Source: Paracoccus stylophorae
GTDB taxonomy: Bacteria > Pseudomonadota > Alphaproteobacteria > Rhodobacterales > Rhodobacteraceae
Direction of reading: 5' to 3'
NCBI RefSeq assembly: GCF_028553765.1
Contig: NZ_CP067134.1
Location: 2,585,001-2,649,000 of the forward strand
DNA length: 64,000 bases
A program made the position numbers and the translations under genes. The notes beneath the pieces were generated by a model. It did not search any database and was not told where the DNA came from. It saw nothing but the letters and a program-made list of their open reading frames with translations. Below are positions 1-9,068 of this stretch, one piece after another. Position 1 is the first letter of the stretch, and each line of letters starts with the position of its first letter.

Positions 1-1218
1 ATAGCCCATGCCGCCCAGCACCTCCATCGCCTCGGCCAGAACCAGCGGACACAGCTTGTTCGACAGGTATTTCGCCAGCGCCACGCCGATCCGGGCAAAG
101 GCGCGGTCCTGCGGTCGCTGCCCGTCGAAACTGGCCGCGACATGCAGCCCCAAAGCCAGCGCGCCCGCCATGTCCAGCGCCAGATCGCCCAGCACCGCCC
201 GCATCAGCGGCTGGTCGATCAGGGGCCGCTGGAACACGCGCCGGTGCACCGTCCAGTGATGCGCCTCGCGCAGCGCCGCGCGCATCAGCCCGGCGGGCGC
301 CATCGCCGTATCCAGCCTTGTGTGGTGCACCATCTGAAGAATGGTGCGGATGCCGCCGCCGTCCTCGCCGATCCGAAAGGCCAGCGCGTCGCGATATTCG
401 ATCTCGGCCGAGGCGTTGGACCGGTTGCCCAGCTTGTCCTTCAGCCGCTGGATCTGGATGCCGTTGCGCCCCTGTTCCAGCCAGCGCGGCACCAGAAAAC
501 AGGTCAGACCCGCATCGGTCTGCGCCAGCGTCAGGAACCCGTCGGACATGGGCGCCGAACAGAACCATTTATGCCCGGTCAACCGCCACGCATCGCCATC
601 AGGGACCGCGCGGGTGGTATTGGCGCGCACATCCGATCCGCCCTGCTTTTCGGTCATCGCCATGCCAAGCGTTGCGCCGCGTTTTGCCGACACCGGCTGC
701 ACCGAAGGATCGTAATCCCGCGACAGCAGCTTTTCGCGCCACTCGCCGGGCAGATCCGCCGCACCCGCGATCACCGGCATTGCCGCATAGGTCATGGTCA
801 GCGGGCAGCAATGCCCCGGCTCGACCTGGCTGGCCAGATAGACCATGGCGGCATGGGTCCGGTGCCCGTCCGCCCGGCCCCTGGCCCCGCCCTGCCACGC
901 GATGGAATGATACCCGGCCCGTGCCGAGGCCTGCATGAAGCGGTGATAGGCGGGGTGGAAATGGACCTCGTCCAGCCGCCTGCCGCCGCGGTCGAACAGC
1001 TGCAGTCGCGGCGGATTGCGGTTGGCCTCGCGCGCGGCGTCGGCCATCTCGGCCCGGCCCAGCACAAGGCCATACTCGGCCAGCCCGTCCGCCCCCGCGA
1101 CATCGCCCACCAGCCGCCGCAGCAGCGGATCGTCGGCCCACAGATCGCGGTCCCCCGGCACGGGCGGCTGGTTCGTCACGTCATGGGTGGCCAGATCGGC
1201 CCGGGGTTCCGGCGTCAT
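1..1218 (-). CDS. aidB: AidB-type acyl-CoA dehydrogenase family protein (C-terminus outside window)
   Basis: The minus-strand frame is open from an ATG at 1218 to the window edge, giving 406 residues without a stop. The translation has the acyl-CoA dehydrogenase order: a substrate/flavin region around CPLTMTYAAMPVI, a middle beta domain with TEKQGGSDVRANT, and a C-terminal helical part ending in VLGGMGY at the edge. AidB (about 540 residues in E. coli) is a FAD protein of the acyl-CoA dehydrogenase superfamily linked to the adaptive response to alkylation. TEKQGGSD and the N-terminal extension before the dehydrogenase core point to AidB rather than a short-chain acyl-CoA dehydrogenase. It lies 73 bp downstream of puuD on the same strand, so read-through from the purine operon is possible, but I see no functional reason for the pairing. 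The natural substrate is uncertain. Confidence 0.82.
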   Translation of the reverse strand, partial: MTPEPRADLATHDVTNQPPVPGDRDLWADDPLLRRLVGDVAGADGLAEYGLVLGRAEMADAAREANRNPPRLQLFDRGGRRLDEVHFHPAYHRFMQASARAGYHSIAWQGGARGRADGHRTHAAMVYLASQVEPGHCCPLTMTYAAMPVIAGAADLPGEWREKLLSRDYDPSVQPVSAKRGATLGMAMTEKQGGSDVRANTTRAVPDGDAWRLTGHKWFCSAPMSDGFLTLAQTDAGLTCFLVPRWLEQGRNGIQIQRLKDKLGNRSNASAEIEYRDALAFRIGEDGGGIRTILQMVHHTRLDTAMAPAGLMRAALREAHHWTVHRRVFQRPLIDQPLMRAVLGDLALDMAGALALGLHVAASFDGQRPQDRAFARIGVALAKYLSNKLCPLVLAEAMEVLGGMGY

Positions 1219-1291
1219 CGTGGCGGGCTTTCGCGGTTGCGCGTTCCCCCGCAGGATAGGCCAGGATCGCCCGCCGCCCAAGCCCTCGCGG

Positions 1292-2545
1292 CTACATCCC
1301 CGCCAGATCGGCCCCGCCCGCCTGCCGGAACCAGCGGATGATGCGGGCGCGCTCCTCGCGCTCCATGAAGCTGACATTGGCGGGCGGCATCGCATCGGTC
1401 AGCCCCGACTGGACATAGATGTCGCGCGCCGCGCGCGCAATGTCGGCGGGGGTCTCCAGAAAGACCCCCTTCGGCGCGTGATAGATGCCTTCATAGCCCG
1501 GCTCGCGCGCGTGGCACATCGCGCAGCGGCCCATCACGATGTCGCTGACCTGATCGAAGCCCTCGGCATCGGCGAACCGCTGCTCGACAGGCGACAGGAC
1601 GCGGGCCTCGGCGTCCTCATAGCTGTCCTGGTTCAGCCCGATCGAACTGAGCCACATCACCATCACGAACAGCACCGCCGTCACTGCCCATGTCCACCAC
1701 AATTCGCCCTTGCGCGCGTGCATGGTGTTGAAGAAGTGCCGGATCGTCACCCCCATCAGAAAGATCAGCGCCGCGATCAGCCAGTTATACTGGCTGGCGA
1801 AGGCCAGCGGATAATGGTTCGACAGCATCAGGAACACGACCGGCAGGGTCAGATAGTTGTTGTGCGTCGAACGCAGCTTGGCGATCTTGCCGTATTTCGG
1901 ATCGGGCGCGCGCCCGGCCTTCAGATCGGCCACCACGATGCGCTGATTGGGCATGATGACCAGAAACACGTTCGCGGTCATGATCGTCGCCGTGAACGCA
2001 CCCAGATGCAGCAGCGCGGCGCGGCCGGTGAAGACCTGGTCGTATCCCCAGCCCATCACCACCAGCGCAACGAACAGCAGCACCATCAGCACGGTGGGCG
2101 TCTCGCCCAGCCTGGACTTGCACAGCGTGTCATAGATCAGCCAGCCGATGGCCAGCGATCCGCCGGAAATCAGGATTGCCTGCCATGTCGCCAGTTCCAT
2201 CTTGGCCGGGTCGATCAGGAACAGATGCGCACTGGCCCAGTAGGTGACCATCAGCAGCGCCACGCCGCTGATCCAGGTCATGTAGCTTTCCCATTTGAAC
2301 CAGGTCAGATGCTCGGGCATCCGCTCGGGCGCAACCAGATATTTCTGGATGTGGTAGAAGCCGCCGCCATGAACCTGCCATTCCTCGCCATGCGCGCCCT
2401 TGGGCATGTTCGGCGCCTTCGTCAGCCCCAGATCCAGCGCCACGAAGTAGAACGAGCTGCCGATCCAGGCGATGGCGGTGATGACATGCAGCCAGCGGAT
2501 GGCAAAGGCAGACCATTCCCAGATGATGGTGTAATCGGGAATCAT
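1292..2545 (-). CDS. puuD: Membrane-bound urate hydroxylase PuuD with C-terminal cytochrome c domain
   Basis: The 417-residue protein has an N-terminal urate hydroxylase domain with about eight hydrophobic segments, including conserved WLHVITAIAWIGSSFYF near residue 18 and STHNNYLTLPV near 190. It is followed by a periplasmic cytochrome c domain with one haem motif CAMCH (residues 341-345) and a likely axial Met at about 386 (DAMPP). PuuD oxidises urate to 5-hydroxyisourate and passes electrons to the respiratory chain through the haem domain, unlike the soluble O2-dependent uricase. It starts 3 bp after the uraH stop, so the enzymes making and consuming 5-hydroxyisourate are translated back to back. 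The full domain set supports a functional protein. Confidence 0.95.
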   Translation of the reverse strand: MIPDYTIIWEWSAFAIRWLHVITAIAWIGSSFYFVALDLGLTKAPNMPKGAHGEEWQVHGGGFYHIQKYLVAPERMPEHLTWFKWESYMTWISGVALLMVTYWASAHLFLIDPAKMELATWQAILISGGSLAIGWLIYDTLCKSRLGETPTVLMVLLFVALVVMGWGYDQVFTGRAALLHLGAFTATIMTANVFLVIMPNQRIVVADLKAGRAPDPKYGKIAKLRSTHNNYLTLPVVFLMLSNHYPLAFASQYNWLIAALIFLMGVTIRHFFNTMHARKGELWWTWAVTAVLFVMVMWLSSIGLNQDSYEDAEARVLSPVEQRFADAEGFDQVSDIVMGRCAMCHAREPGYEGIYHAPKGVFLETPADIARAARDIYVQSGLTDAMPPANVSFMEREERARIIRWFRQAGGADLAGM

Positions 2546-2548
2546 GCC

Positions 2549-2902
2549 TCAGCTCCCCCGATAGGTGGAAAACCCGAAGGGCGAGATCAGCAGCGGGACG
2601 TGGTAGTGGTCCTGCTGCGACATGCCGAAGCGGATCGGAATGACATCCAGAAAGCGCGGCGATTCCGCCGGCACGCCGGTCGCGTCCATCCATGCGCCGG
2701 CGTGGAACTCCAGCTCATAGATGCCGGTGCGGAACGCATCTTCGGGCAGGATCTGCCGGTCGGTGCGGCCGTCGGAATTGGTGGTCAGCCGCGCAAGTTC
2801 GGCCCGCTGCCCGTCTTGCAGACGGAACAGCGCCACTTCCATACCCTCGGCAGGCTTGCCGCGGGCGGTGTCAAGAACATGGGTCGTCAGGTAACCCGGC
2901 AT
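2549..2902 (-). CDS. uraH: 5-hydroxyisourate hydrolase (transthyretin-like)
   Basis: The 117-residue protein matches the HIU hydrolase family: N-terminal TTHVLDTARGKPA with the catalytic His, an internal GRTDR, a HYHVPLL block (His101) and the C-terminal YRGS signature (114-117), which separates enzymes from true transthyretins. It converts 5-hydroxyisourate to OHCU in the cytoplasm. The ATG at 2902 follows a strong purine-rich ribosome site (GGGGAGGGG). It is followed at 3 bp by puuD, the enzyme that makes its substrate. About 200 bp with a composite repeat separates it from the deaminase gene, so it may have its own promoter there. No Sec signal is seen. Confidence 0.95.
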   Translation of the reverse strand: MPGYLTTHVLDTARGKPAEGMEVALFRLQDGQRAELARLTTNSDGRTDRQILPEDAFRTGIYELEFHAGAWMDATGVPAESPRFLDVIPIRFGMSQQDHYHVPLLISPFGFSTYRGS

Positions 2903-3023
2903 ATTCCCCTCCCCTGATTTTCGCTTCCAGATTGATAACCGATCCTCGCATCCGGACGAGATAGCCCGTCAGCAAGGCAGTCTTAAGATTTCGTAGACAA
3001 TCCCCGTCGCATTCACCCTCGCA

Positions 3024-3071
3024 CTCTTTCCAAATACCTTCGGGGGGTCCGGGGGGCAGACAGCCCCCCGG
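3024..3071. repeat. Composite intergenic repeat, copy 1 (AT-rich arm plus GC hairpin)
   Basis: The 15-mer CTCTTTCCAAATACC (3024-3038) is followed by a G-rich link and a perfect 9-bp hairpin (3049-3057 with 3063-3071, loop AGACA). The same 15-mer with the same 9-bp stem and a different 5-nt loop recurs at 25392-25440, and a diverged version is at 53463-53518. It lies between the 8-oxoguanine deaminase stop and uraH. A dispersed element that may end or attenuate transcripts is my inference. Confidence 0.75.
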
Positions 3072-3104
3072 CCATCGCCGGGCCGTCAGGCCCGGCACCG
3101 CATG

Positions 3105-4451
3105 TCATCCCGCCAGCCGGGCCACGGCCTCTTGCGCGCGGCGCTGAAGGGCGCGCGGATCGGCGCTCAGCAGACGGTGATCGCGCACGATCGCGCGGCC
3201 CTGCACATAGACCGCGCGCGGCCGAACCGGCGCGCAGAAGACCAGCGCGGCGACCGGGTCCCATTGTCCGGCGGCGGGCAGATCGGCCACGTCCCACAGC
3301 ACCAGATCGGCCTGCATCCCCGGCCGCAGCGCGCCGATATCGCGCCGCCCCAGAACCCGGGCGCCGCCCCGTGTCGCAATCTCCAGCACCTCGCGCGCGC
3401 CCATCGCCCCCGGCCCGTCGCGCAGCCGCGAGACCAGCATCGCCTGCCGCGCCTCCAGCCCCAGATGGCTGCAATCGTTGCTGGCCGAGCCGTCCACGCC
3501 CAGCCCCACCGGCACGCCCGCATCGCGCATCGCGCGCACCGGGGCGATGCCGCTGGCCAGCCGCGCGTTGGAACAGGGGCAATGCGCGACGCCTGTGCCG
3601 GTGCGGGCGAACAGGTCGATCTCTGGCTCCGACAGCTTGACGCAATGGGCATGCCAGACATCGTCGCCGGTCCAGCCCAGGCTTTCGGCGTAATCGCCCG
3701 GCAGCATCCCGAAATTCGCCAGGGAATAGCGGATATCCTCGTCATTCTCGGCCAGATGGGTGTGCAGCCGCACGCCCTTGTCGCGCGCCAGGATCGCCGC
3801 GTCGCGCATCAGCTCGCGGCTGACCGAGAACGGCGAACAGGGCGCCAGCCCGACCTGCACCATCGCGCCCTCGGCCGGATCGTGAAACGCATCGACGACA
3901 CGTTCGCTGTCGCGCAGGATCGCGGCCTCATCCTCGACCAGCGCGTCGGGCGGCAGCCCCCCCTTGCTTTCGCCGATCGACATGGCGCCGCGCGTGGCGG
4001 TAAAGCGGAGGCCGATCTTGCACGCAGCCTCGATACTGTCGTCCAGCCGCGCGCCGTTGGGGAACATGTACAGGTGATCGGACGAACAGGTGCAGCCCGA
4101 CAGCGCCAGTTCGGCCAGCCCGATCTCGGCCGACAGGCGGATATCGTCCGGCGTCATCCGCGCCCAGATCGGATACAGCGTGCGCAGCCAGCCGAACAGC
4201 GGCGCGTCCTGGGCATCCGGCACGGCGCGGGTCAGGGTCTGGAACAGATGGTGATGGGTGTTCACCAGTCCGGGCGTCACCACGCAGCCCGCCGCCTCGA
4301 CCACCTCGGCACCCTCGCGCGGCAGGCCGAGGCCCGCCGCGACGATCTTTCCGTCCTCGATCAGCACGTCGCCGCCGGGGATCTCGGAGCGGGCGTCGTC
4401 CATGGTGACGACGACCTCGGCCCCGCGGATCAGCAGACGTTCAGTGGGCAT
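3105..4451 (-). CDS. 8-oxoguanine deaminase (amidohydrolase superfamily)
   Basis: The 448-residue cyclic amidohydrolase has all metal and substrate signatures: NTHHHLFQTLTR (first metal His pair), HTHLAEND, HAHCVK, and GVDGSASNDCSH with the catalytic Asp. GLVNTHHHLFQ with GVDGSASND is typical of 8-oxoguanine deaminase (8-oxoguanine to urate plus ammonia); guanine deaminase or a broader S-adenosylhomocysteine/triazine-type deaminase is the alternative. The start overlaps the end of the NCS2 transporter by 11 bp, implying translational coupling. Lying between a purine transporter and urate-degrading enzymes, it would feed urate directly to PuuD. Substrate assignment is from motif pattern and context, not proof. 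Confidence 0.86.
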   Translation of the reverse strand: MPTERLLIRGAEVVVTMDDARSEIPGGDVLIEDGKIVAAGLGLPREGAEVVEAAGCVVTPGLVNTHHHLFQTLTRAVPDAQDAPLFGWLRTLYPIWARMTPDDIRLSAEIGLAELALSGCTCSSDHLYMFPNGARLDDSIEAACKIGLRFTATRGAMSIGESKGGLPPDALVEDEAAILRDSERVVDAFHDPAEGAMVQVGLAPCSPFSVSRELMRDAAILARDKGVRLHTHLAENDEDIRYSLANFGMLPGDYAESLGWTGDDVWHAHCVKLSEPEIDLFARTGTGVAHCPCSNARLASGIAPVRAMRDAGVPVGLGVDGSASNDCSHLGLEARQAMLVSRLRDGPGAMGAREVLEIATRGGARVLGRRDIGALRPGMQADLVLWDVADLPAAGQWDPVAALVFCAPVRPRAVYVQGRAIVRDHRLLSADPRALQRRAQEAVARLAG

Positions 4452-5931
4452 CGGCTGCCTTGCCGGCCTCGCGCATCTCGGCCTCGTCGATATGGGGCGC
4501 GCCGTTGTAGAACCAGTTCAGCAGAACCGCGCTGATCGCGGCCAGCAGGATGCCCGAATGGATCAGCGGATGGATCGCATGCGGCATCCACTGGTTGAAA
4601 TCGGGCGCGACCATCGGGATCATGCCGATGCCGACCGAGATGGCGACGATGAACAGGTTGTGCCGGTTGTGGACGAAATCGACGCGCGCCAGGATGCGCA
4701 CACCGGTCGCGGCCACCATGCCGAACATCACCAGACCGGCGCCGCCCAGAACGGTGGTCGGCAGGCTTTCGACCAGCGCCCCCATCTTCGGGATCAGCCC
4801 CAGCACGATCATGATCGCCCCGCCCGCCACGCACACAAAGCGAGAGCGGATGCCGGTGACCCCCACCAGACCCACGTTCTGGCTGAACGAGGTATAGGGG
4901 AAGGTGTTGAACAACCCGCCGATGGCCGTGCCCAGACCGTCGGCCCGCAGACCCGCGGCCAGCGCCTTCTGCGTCATCGGCTTCTTGCAGATATCGCTGA
5001 GCGCCAGGAACATACCCGTCGATTCGATCATCGTGACCAGCATCACCAGCAGCATCGTCACGATCATGACCGGATCGAAGGTCGGCATGCCGAAATGCAG
5101 CGGCTTGATCAGCGCGAACCACTGCGCCTCGCCCACCTTGTCCACATGCATCATGCCCAGCATCGCGGCGACGACACCGCCGACGGCAATGCCGATCAGC
5201 ACCGCGATATTGGCCATGAAGCCGCGCGCGAACCGCGACACCACCAGGATCGTGGCCAGTACCAGCAGCGCGATGACGATGTTCTTCGACGAGGCATAGG
5301 CCGGGTTGTCCACGGTCGCGGCCAGCTGCACGCTTGGCGGCACCTGTCCGGTGGTGCGGATCGTCTCAAGCCACGCGGCCGCTTCGGGATCGACCACATG
5401 GGGCGCGGTCGGCCCGACCTGAAGCCCGAAGATCCAGTTGATGCCGATGGGCATCAGGCTGATGCCGATGGTCAGGATCAGGGTGCCGGTGACGACCGGC
5501 GGAAAGAAGCGCAGCATCTTGCTGACGATGGGCGCGATCAGGATGCCGATGAGACCGGCGGCGATGATCGCGCCGAACAGGGCGCGCGCCCCCTCGTGCC
5601 CCGGCGTCGTCTGGGCGATGGCCACCATCGGCCCCACCGAGGCAAAGGTGACGCCCATCATGACCGGCAGCTTGATGCCGAAATACTGCGTTGCGCCAAG
5701 ACTTTGGATGATCGACACGATCCCGCAGACGAACAGGTCGGCCGAGATCAGGAACGCGACCTCTTCGGGCGACAGTTGCAGCGCCCTTCCCACGATCAGC
5801 GGAACCGCGATCGCACCTGCATACATGACCAGCACATGCTGGAAACCTAGTGTGATGAGCTTCGGTGCCGGCAGCACCTCGTCGACGGCATGAACCGTCG
5901 GTGCGCCGGAATTGATGCTTGCATCGGACAT
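4441..5931 (-). CDS. NCS2 family nucleobase:cation symporter (urate/xanthine permease type)
   Basis: This is a 496-residue polytopic membrane protein, about 12-14 hydrophobic spans. NCS2 hallmarks are LGFQHVLVMYAGAIAVP at the N-terminus, the central QSLGATQYFGIKLPVMMG, and NTFPYTSFSQNVGLVGVTG near residue 340. The frame is open upstream, but ATG 5931 is chosen because it is preceded by GGGAGGTCCGCA and begins the conserved region. It starts 34 bp after bhcD with no terminator between them, so co-transcription with the bhc operon is plausible. It overlaps the deaminase start by 11 bp. Urate or xanthine is the likely substrate from context; the motif alone does not decide. Confidence 0.9.
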   Translation of the reverse strand: MSDASINSGAPTVHAVDEVLPAPKLITLGFQHVLVMYAGAIAVPLIVGRALQLSPEEVAFLISADLFVCGIVSIIQSLGATQYFGIKLPVMMGVTFASVGPMVAIAQTTPGHEGARALFGAIIAAGLIGILIAPIVSKMLRFFPPVVTGTLILTIGISLMPIGINWIFGLQVGPTAPHVVDPEAAAWLETIRTTGQVPPSVQLAATVDNPAYASSKNIVIALLVLATILVVSRFARGFMANIAVLIGIAVGGVVAAMLGMMHVDKVGEAQWFALIKPLHFGMPTFDPVMIVTMLLVMLVTMIESTGMFLALSDICKKPMTQKALAAGLRADGLGTAIGGLFNTFPYTSFSQNVGLVGVTGIRSRFVCVAGGAIMIVLGLIPKMGALVESLPTTVLGGAGLVMFGMVAATGVRILARVDFVHNRHNLFIVAISVGIGMIPMVAPDFNQWMPHAIHPLIHSGILLAAISAVLLNWFYNGAPHIDEAEMREAGKAADAH

Positions 5932-5965
5932 TGCGGACCTCCCTTTCCACGGATGTCGGATTGTT

Positions 5966-6928
5966 TCAGATCGCGACCTCGATGGCCTTTCCTTGCTGTT
6001 TCGCCAGTTCGACAACGGCGCCCGCGACTGCAAGATCTTGCAGCCCGACCCCGGTGCCATCGAAAATGGTGATCTCGGCGTCGCCGCGACCCTCATGCTT
6101 GCCGATGACGACGCGGCCGATGGCGGTCACATCCTCGTCGGAAATCGTCTTCTGCGCCGCCGCATGCTGGAACTCGCCGATGCTGACCGACTGCGCGACC
6201 TCGTCGGTGAACAGCCGCGCCCGCGCGACCAGCGCCGGGTCAAGCTCCTGCTTGCCCTTGGTATCGGTGCCCATCGCGGCGATATGGGTCGGCCCCTTCA
6301 CCTGCCCGTTCATCAGCAACGGCTCGAACGCCGAGGTGATCGAGATGATGACATCGGCCTCGGCCCCCAGGCGCGGCAGTTCGACCGCCTCGAAGGGCAG
6401 GCCCAGTTCGGCCGCGGTGTCGGCCAGCCGGCCCAGCATCTCGGGATGCGGGTTCCAGCCAAGCACGCGGTCGAAATCCGCGATCCGCGCGGCGGCCTGC
6501 ATCTGGAACGCCGACTGGTGGCCCGCGCCGATCAGGCCCAGCACGCGGGCACCTTCAGGCGCCAGATGCCTGATCGACACCGCGCTGGCGGCGGCGGTGC
6601 GCAGCGCTGTCAGCAGGTTGCCGCCCACGGCGGCCGCCACGCGGCCCGTATCGGGATCGAACAGGAACACCGTCGACTGGTGGTTGATCAGCCCGTGCTT
6701 CTGGTTGTTGGGCCAATAGCCGCCCGCCTTCAGCCCCAGATTCAGCGCAGATCTGTCGAAGCCGCCCTTGAAGCCGTACAGCGCGTCCTCGTATCCGATG
6801 GCCTCGCGCACCACGGGGAAGTTGTAGGCATCCCCCCGCGCCATCGCGGCGAACACCGCCTCGACCGCGTCGAACGCGGCCTCGGCGGTCATCAGCCCGG
6901 CAATCTCACTTTCCGGAACGACCCACAT
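5966..6928 (-). CDS. bhcD: Iminosuccinate reductase BhcD (ornithine cyclodeaminase/mu-crystallin family)
   Basis: The 320-residue NAD(P)-dependent protein has the Rossmann motif LGLIGAGHQSAFQ after an N-terminal dimer/substrate domain (FKGGFDRSALNLGLK), as in ornithine cyclodeaminases. In the beta-hydroxyaspartate cycle BhcD reduces iminosuccinate to aspartate, closing the cycle. Assignment to BhcD rather than a generic cyclodeaminase rests on its position: last in the bhcA-B-C-D array beside an IclR regulator, the arrangement known from Paracoccus denitrificans. The ATG at 6928 shares one base with the bhcC stop (TGATG); the frame stays open upstream inside bhcC but that part is out of frame with real coding. 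About 35 bp later the purine transporter begins. Confidence 0.92.
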   Translation of the reverse strand: MWVVPESEIAGLMTAEAAFDAVEAVFAAMARGDAYNFPVVREAIGYEDALYGFKGGFDRSALNLGLKAGGYWPNNQKHGLINHQSTVFLFDPDTGRVAAAVGGNLLTALRTAAASAVSIRHLAPEGARVLGLIGAGHQSAFQMQAAARIADFDRVLGWNPHPEMLGRLADTAAELGLPFEAVELPRLGAEADVIISITSAFEPLLMNGQVKGPTHIAAMGTDTKGKQELDPALVARARLFTDEVAQSVSIGEFQHAAAQKTISDEDVTAIGRVVIGKHEGRGDAEITIFDGTGVGLQDLAVAGAVVELAKQQGKAIEVAI

Positions 6929-8094
6929 CAATAGGCCTTTCCGCGGGCGCTGACCGGCCACAGGGTTTCGACCTTGCCGCCCCGCACGCCCACATACCAG
7001 TCGTGGATATTGGCGGTCGGATCGCAGTGGCCCGGGACCAGCTTCAGCTTTTCGTTGATCTTCAGCACGCCCTTGGGGTCGGCGACGACGCCGTGTTCGT
7101 CCGAACACTTGATGTATTCCACATCGTCGCGCCCATAGATGAAGGGCAGGCCCGAATCGACGGATTGCGCCTTCAGCCCGGCATCGACGATGGCCTTGTC
7201 GGGTTTCGCATGGCTCATCACGCTGGTCAGGATGAAGAACGCGTTTTCCCATTCGCCGGCGTCGATGCGGTTGCCGTCCTTGTCCAGGATGCGCCCGTAA
7301 TCGGCATCCATGAAGGCGTAGGAGCCGCACTGCAATTCGTTGTAGACGCCCGAATTGCTTTCAAAGTAATAGCTGCCGGTGCCGCCGCCCGAGACCAGAT
7401 CGGTTTCGATCCCCTCGGCCTTCAGCGCGTCGACCGCGTCCTTGACCTGCGCGATGGCCTTGTCCAGCTTGGCCTTGCGGTCCTCGAAGCTGTCCATGTG
7501 CTGCATCGCACCCTGATAGGCCTGGATGCCGCGATAGGTCAGGTTCTTTGCGTCCCGCGCGGCCTTGGCGATCTCGACCACAGCCTCGGTCGTGGTCACG
7601 CCGCAGCGGCCGGCGCCGCAGTCGATCTCGACGAAGATGCCCAGTTCGGTGCCATGCTTCTGCGCCGCCTGCGACAGGTCGGCGATGTTGTCCACATCGT
7701 CGACGCAGACGATCACCTCGCCGCCGCTCCGCTTGGGCAGCTGCGCCAGACGGTCGATCTTGAGCGGGTCGCGGACCTGGTTCGATACCAGGATTTCCTT
7801 GATGCCGGCGCGGGCGAACACCTCGGCCTCGCTGACCTTCTGGCAGCAGACGCCGACGGCGCCGCCCAGATCCATCTGCAATTTCAGCACGTCGACCGAT
7901 TTGTGCATCTTGCCATGGGCGCGGTGACGCATGCCGTGCGCCTTGGCATAGTCGCCCATCTTCTTGATGTTACGCTCCAGCGCGTCCAGATCGAGGATCA
8001 GGCACGGCGTCTGGATATCTGCCTCGTCCATGCCGGGCACGGCGGGGATGTCGAAGCCGACTTCGAGATTGTCGAAATTGGTGGGTGCGTTCAT
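6928..8094 (-). CDS. bhcC: beta-Hydroxyaspartate aldolase BhcC (D-threonine aldolase-like)
   Basis: The 388-residue fold-type III PLP enzyme has the alanine-racemase-like N-terminal barrel, the lysine motif HRAHGKMHKS (probable PLP Lys62), SGGGTGSYYF in the phosphate-binding part and a C-terminal metal site HCDPTANIHDW, as in D-threonine aldolase/DSD1 proteins. BhcC condenses glycine and glyoxylate to (2R,3S)-beta-hydroxyaspartate. It lies 11 bp after bhcB and overlaps bhcD by one base. Sequence alone would allow a D-threonine aldolase; the four-gene context is what makes BhcC the preferred call. Confidence 0.93.
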   Translation of the reverse strand: MNAPTNFDNLEVGFDIPAVPGMDEADIQTPCLILDLDALERNIKKMGDYAKAHGMRHRAHGKMHKSVDVLKLQMDLGGAVGVCCQKVSEAEVFARAGIKEILVSNQVRDPLKIDRLAQLPKRSGGEVIVCVDDVDNIADLSQAAQKHGTELGIFVEIDCGAGRCGVTTTEAVVEIAKAARDAKNLTYRGIQAYQGAMQHMDSFEDRKAKLDKAIAQVKDAVDALKAEGIETDLVSGGGTGSYYFESNSGVYNELQCGSYAFMDADYGRILDKDGNRIDAGEWENAFFILTSVMSHAKPDKAIVDAGLKAQSVDSGLPFIYGRDDVEYIKCSDEHGVVADPKGVLKINEKLKLVPGHCDPTANIHDWYVGVRGGKVETLWPVSARGKAY

Positions 8095-8105
8095 GTTACC
8101 TCTCC

Positions 8106-9068
8106 TCAGGTCCAGGGCAGCTTGTCCAGGTCGACATTGCCGCCCGTGATGATGACGCCGACCCGCTTGCCGGCAAATCTGTCGCGGTTCTTCAGGATCG
8201 TGGCCAGCGGCACGGCGCTGCTGGCCTCAAGCACGATCCGCAGATGTTTCCAGCCGATCTTCATGGCCTCGACGATCTCGTCCTCGGACGCGGTCAGGAT
8301 GTCCGAGACGTGGTTGCTGACGAAATGCCAGGTCAGATCCTTCAGCGGCACCAGAAGCCCGTCCGCGATGGTCTTGGGCGCATCGTCGGCGATGATGTGG
8401 CCGGCCTTGAAGCTGCGATAGGCGTCGTCGGCCTGTTCGGGTTCGGCCGCGATCACCTTCGTCTCGGGCGCCAGCGTTGCCAGCGTCAGGCAGGTTCCCG
8501 AGATCATGCCGCCCCCGCCGATGGGCGCCATGACGATGTCCAGCCCATCGGTCTGCTCCATGAACTCGCGCGCGCAGGTGCCCTGACCCGCGATCACGCG
8601 CGGATCGTTGTAGGGATGGACGAAATCGCCGCCGGTTTCCTCTTGCACGCGGGCGAAGGTCGCCTCGCGCGAACTGGTCGAGGGGTCGCATTCGGTGATC
8701 TGGCCGCCATAGCGCGCGACGGTGTCCTTCTTGGCCTGCGGCGCGGTGCGCGGCATTACGACGTTGCAGGGAATCCCCCGCCGCATCGCCGCATAGGACA
8801 GGCAGGAGGCGTGGTTGCCCGAGGAATGGGTGGCCACGCCGCGCTTCGCCTGTTCCTCGCTCAGCCCGAAGACGGCATTGCTGGCGCCGCGGACCTTGAA
8901 GGCCCCCGGCTCCTGGAAATTCTCGCATTTGAAGAACAGCTGCGCGCCGGTCAACTCGTTCAGGTAATCCGAGGTGCGGATCGGCGTGCGGCGGATATGC
9001 GGCTTGATCCGCTCATGCGCGGCCAGCATGTCCTCATAGGTCGGAATGACCATCTGGCGGTCTTTCAT
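8106..9068 (-). CDS. bhcB: beta-Hydroxyaspartate dehydratase BhcB (serine/threonine dehydratase family)
   Basis: The 320-residue fold-type II PLP enzyme carries EPGAFKVRGASNA (PLP Lys about residue 58), the substrate loop SSGNHASCLSYAA and the glycine-rich phosphate loop PIGGGGMISG. BhcB dehydrates beta-hydroxyaspartate to iminosuccinate. A GTG at 9071 directly precedes the ATG at 9068; I choose ATG because it gives the compact TGATG junction with bhcA. Serine racemase or threonine dehydratase would be the guess outside this cluster. Immediate neighbours bhcA and bhcC make the specific role secure. Confidence 0.93.
   Translation of the reverse strand: MKDRQMVIPTYEDMLAAHERIKPHIRRTPIRTSDYLNELTGAQLFFKCENFQEPGAFKVRGASNAVFGLSEEQAKRGVATHSSGNHASCLSYAAMRRGIPCNVVMPRTAPQAKKDTVARYGGQITECDPSTSSREATFARVQEETGGDFVHPYNDPRVIAGQGTCAREFMEQTDGLDIVMAPIGGGGMISGTCLTLATLAPETKVIAAEPEQADDAYRSFKAGHIIADDAPKTIADGLLVPLKDLTWHFVSNHVSDILTASEDEIVEAMKIGWKHLRIVLEASSAVPLATILKNRDRFAGKRVGVIITGGNVDLDKLPWT

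Noticed and set aside
1016..2917. Long plus-strand frame opposite aidB, puuD and uraH
   Set aside because: His/Arg/Pro-rich shadow; the minus-strand genes are complete and in one operon.
3105..4451. Cytosine or atrazine-type deaminase as alternative to 8-oxoguanine deaminase
   Set aside because: GVDGSASND and purine context favour 8-oxoguanine; not excluded.
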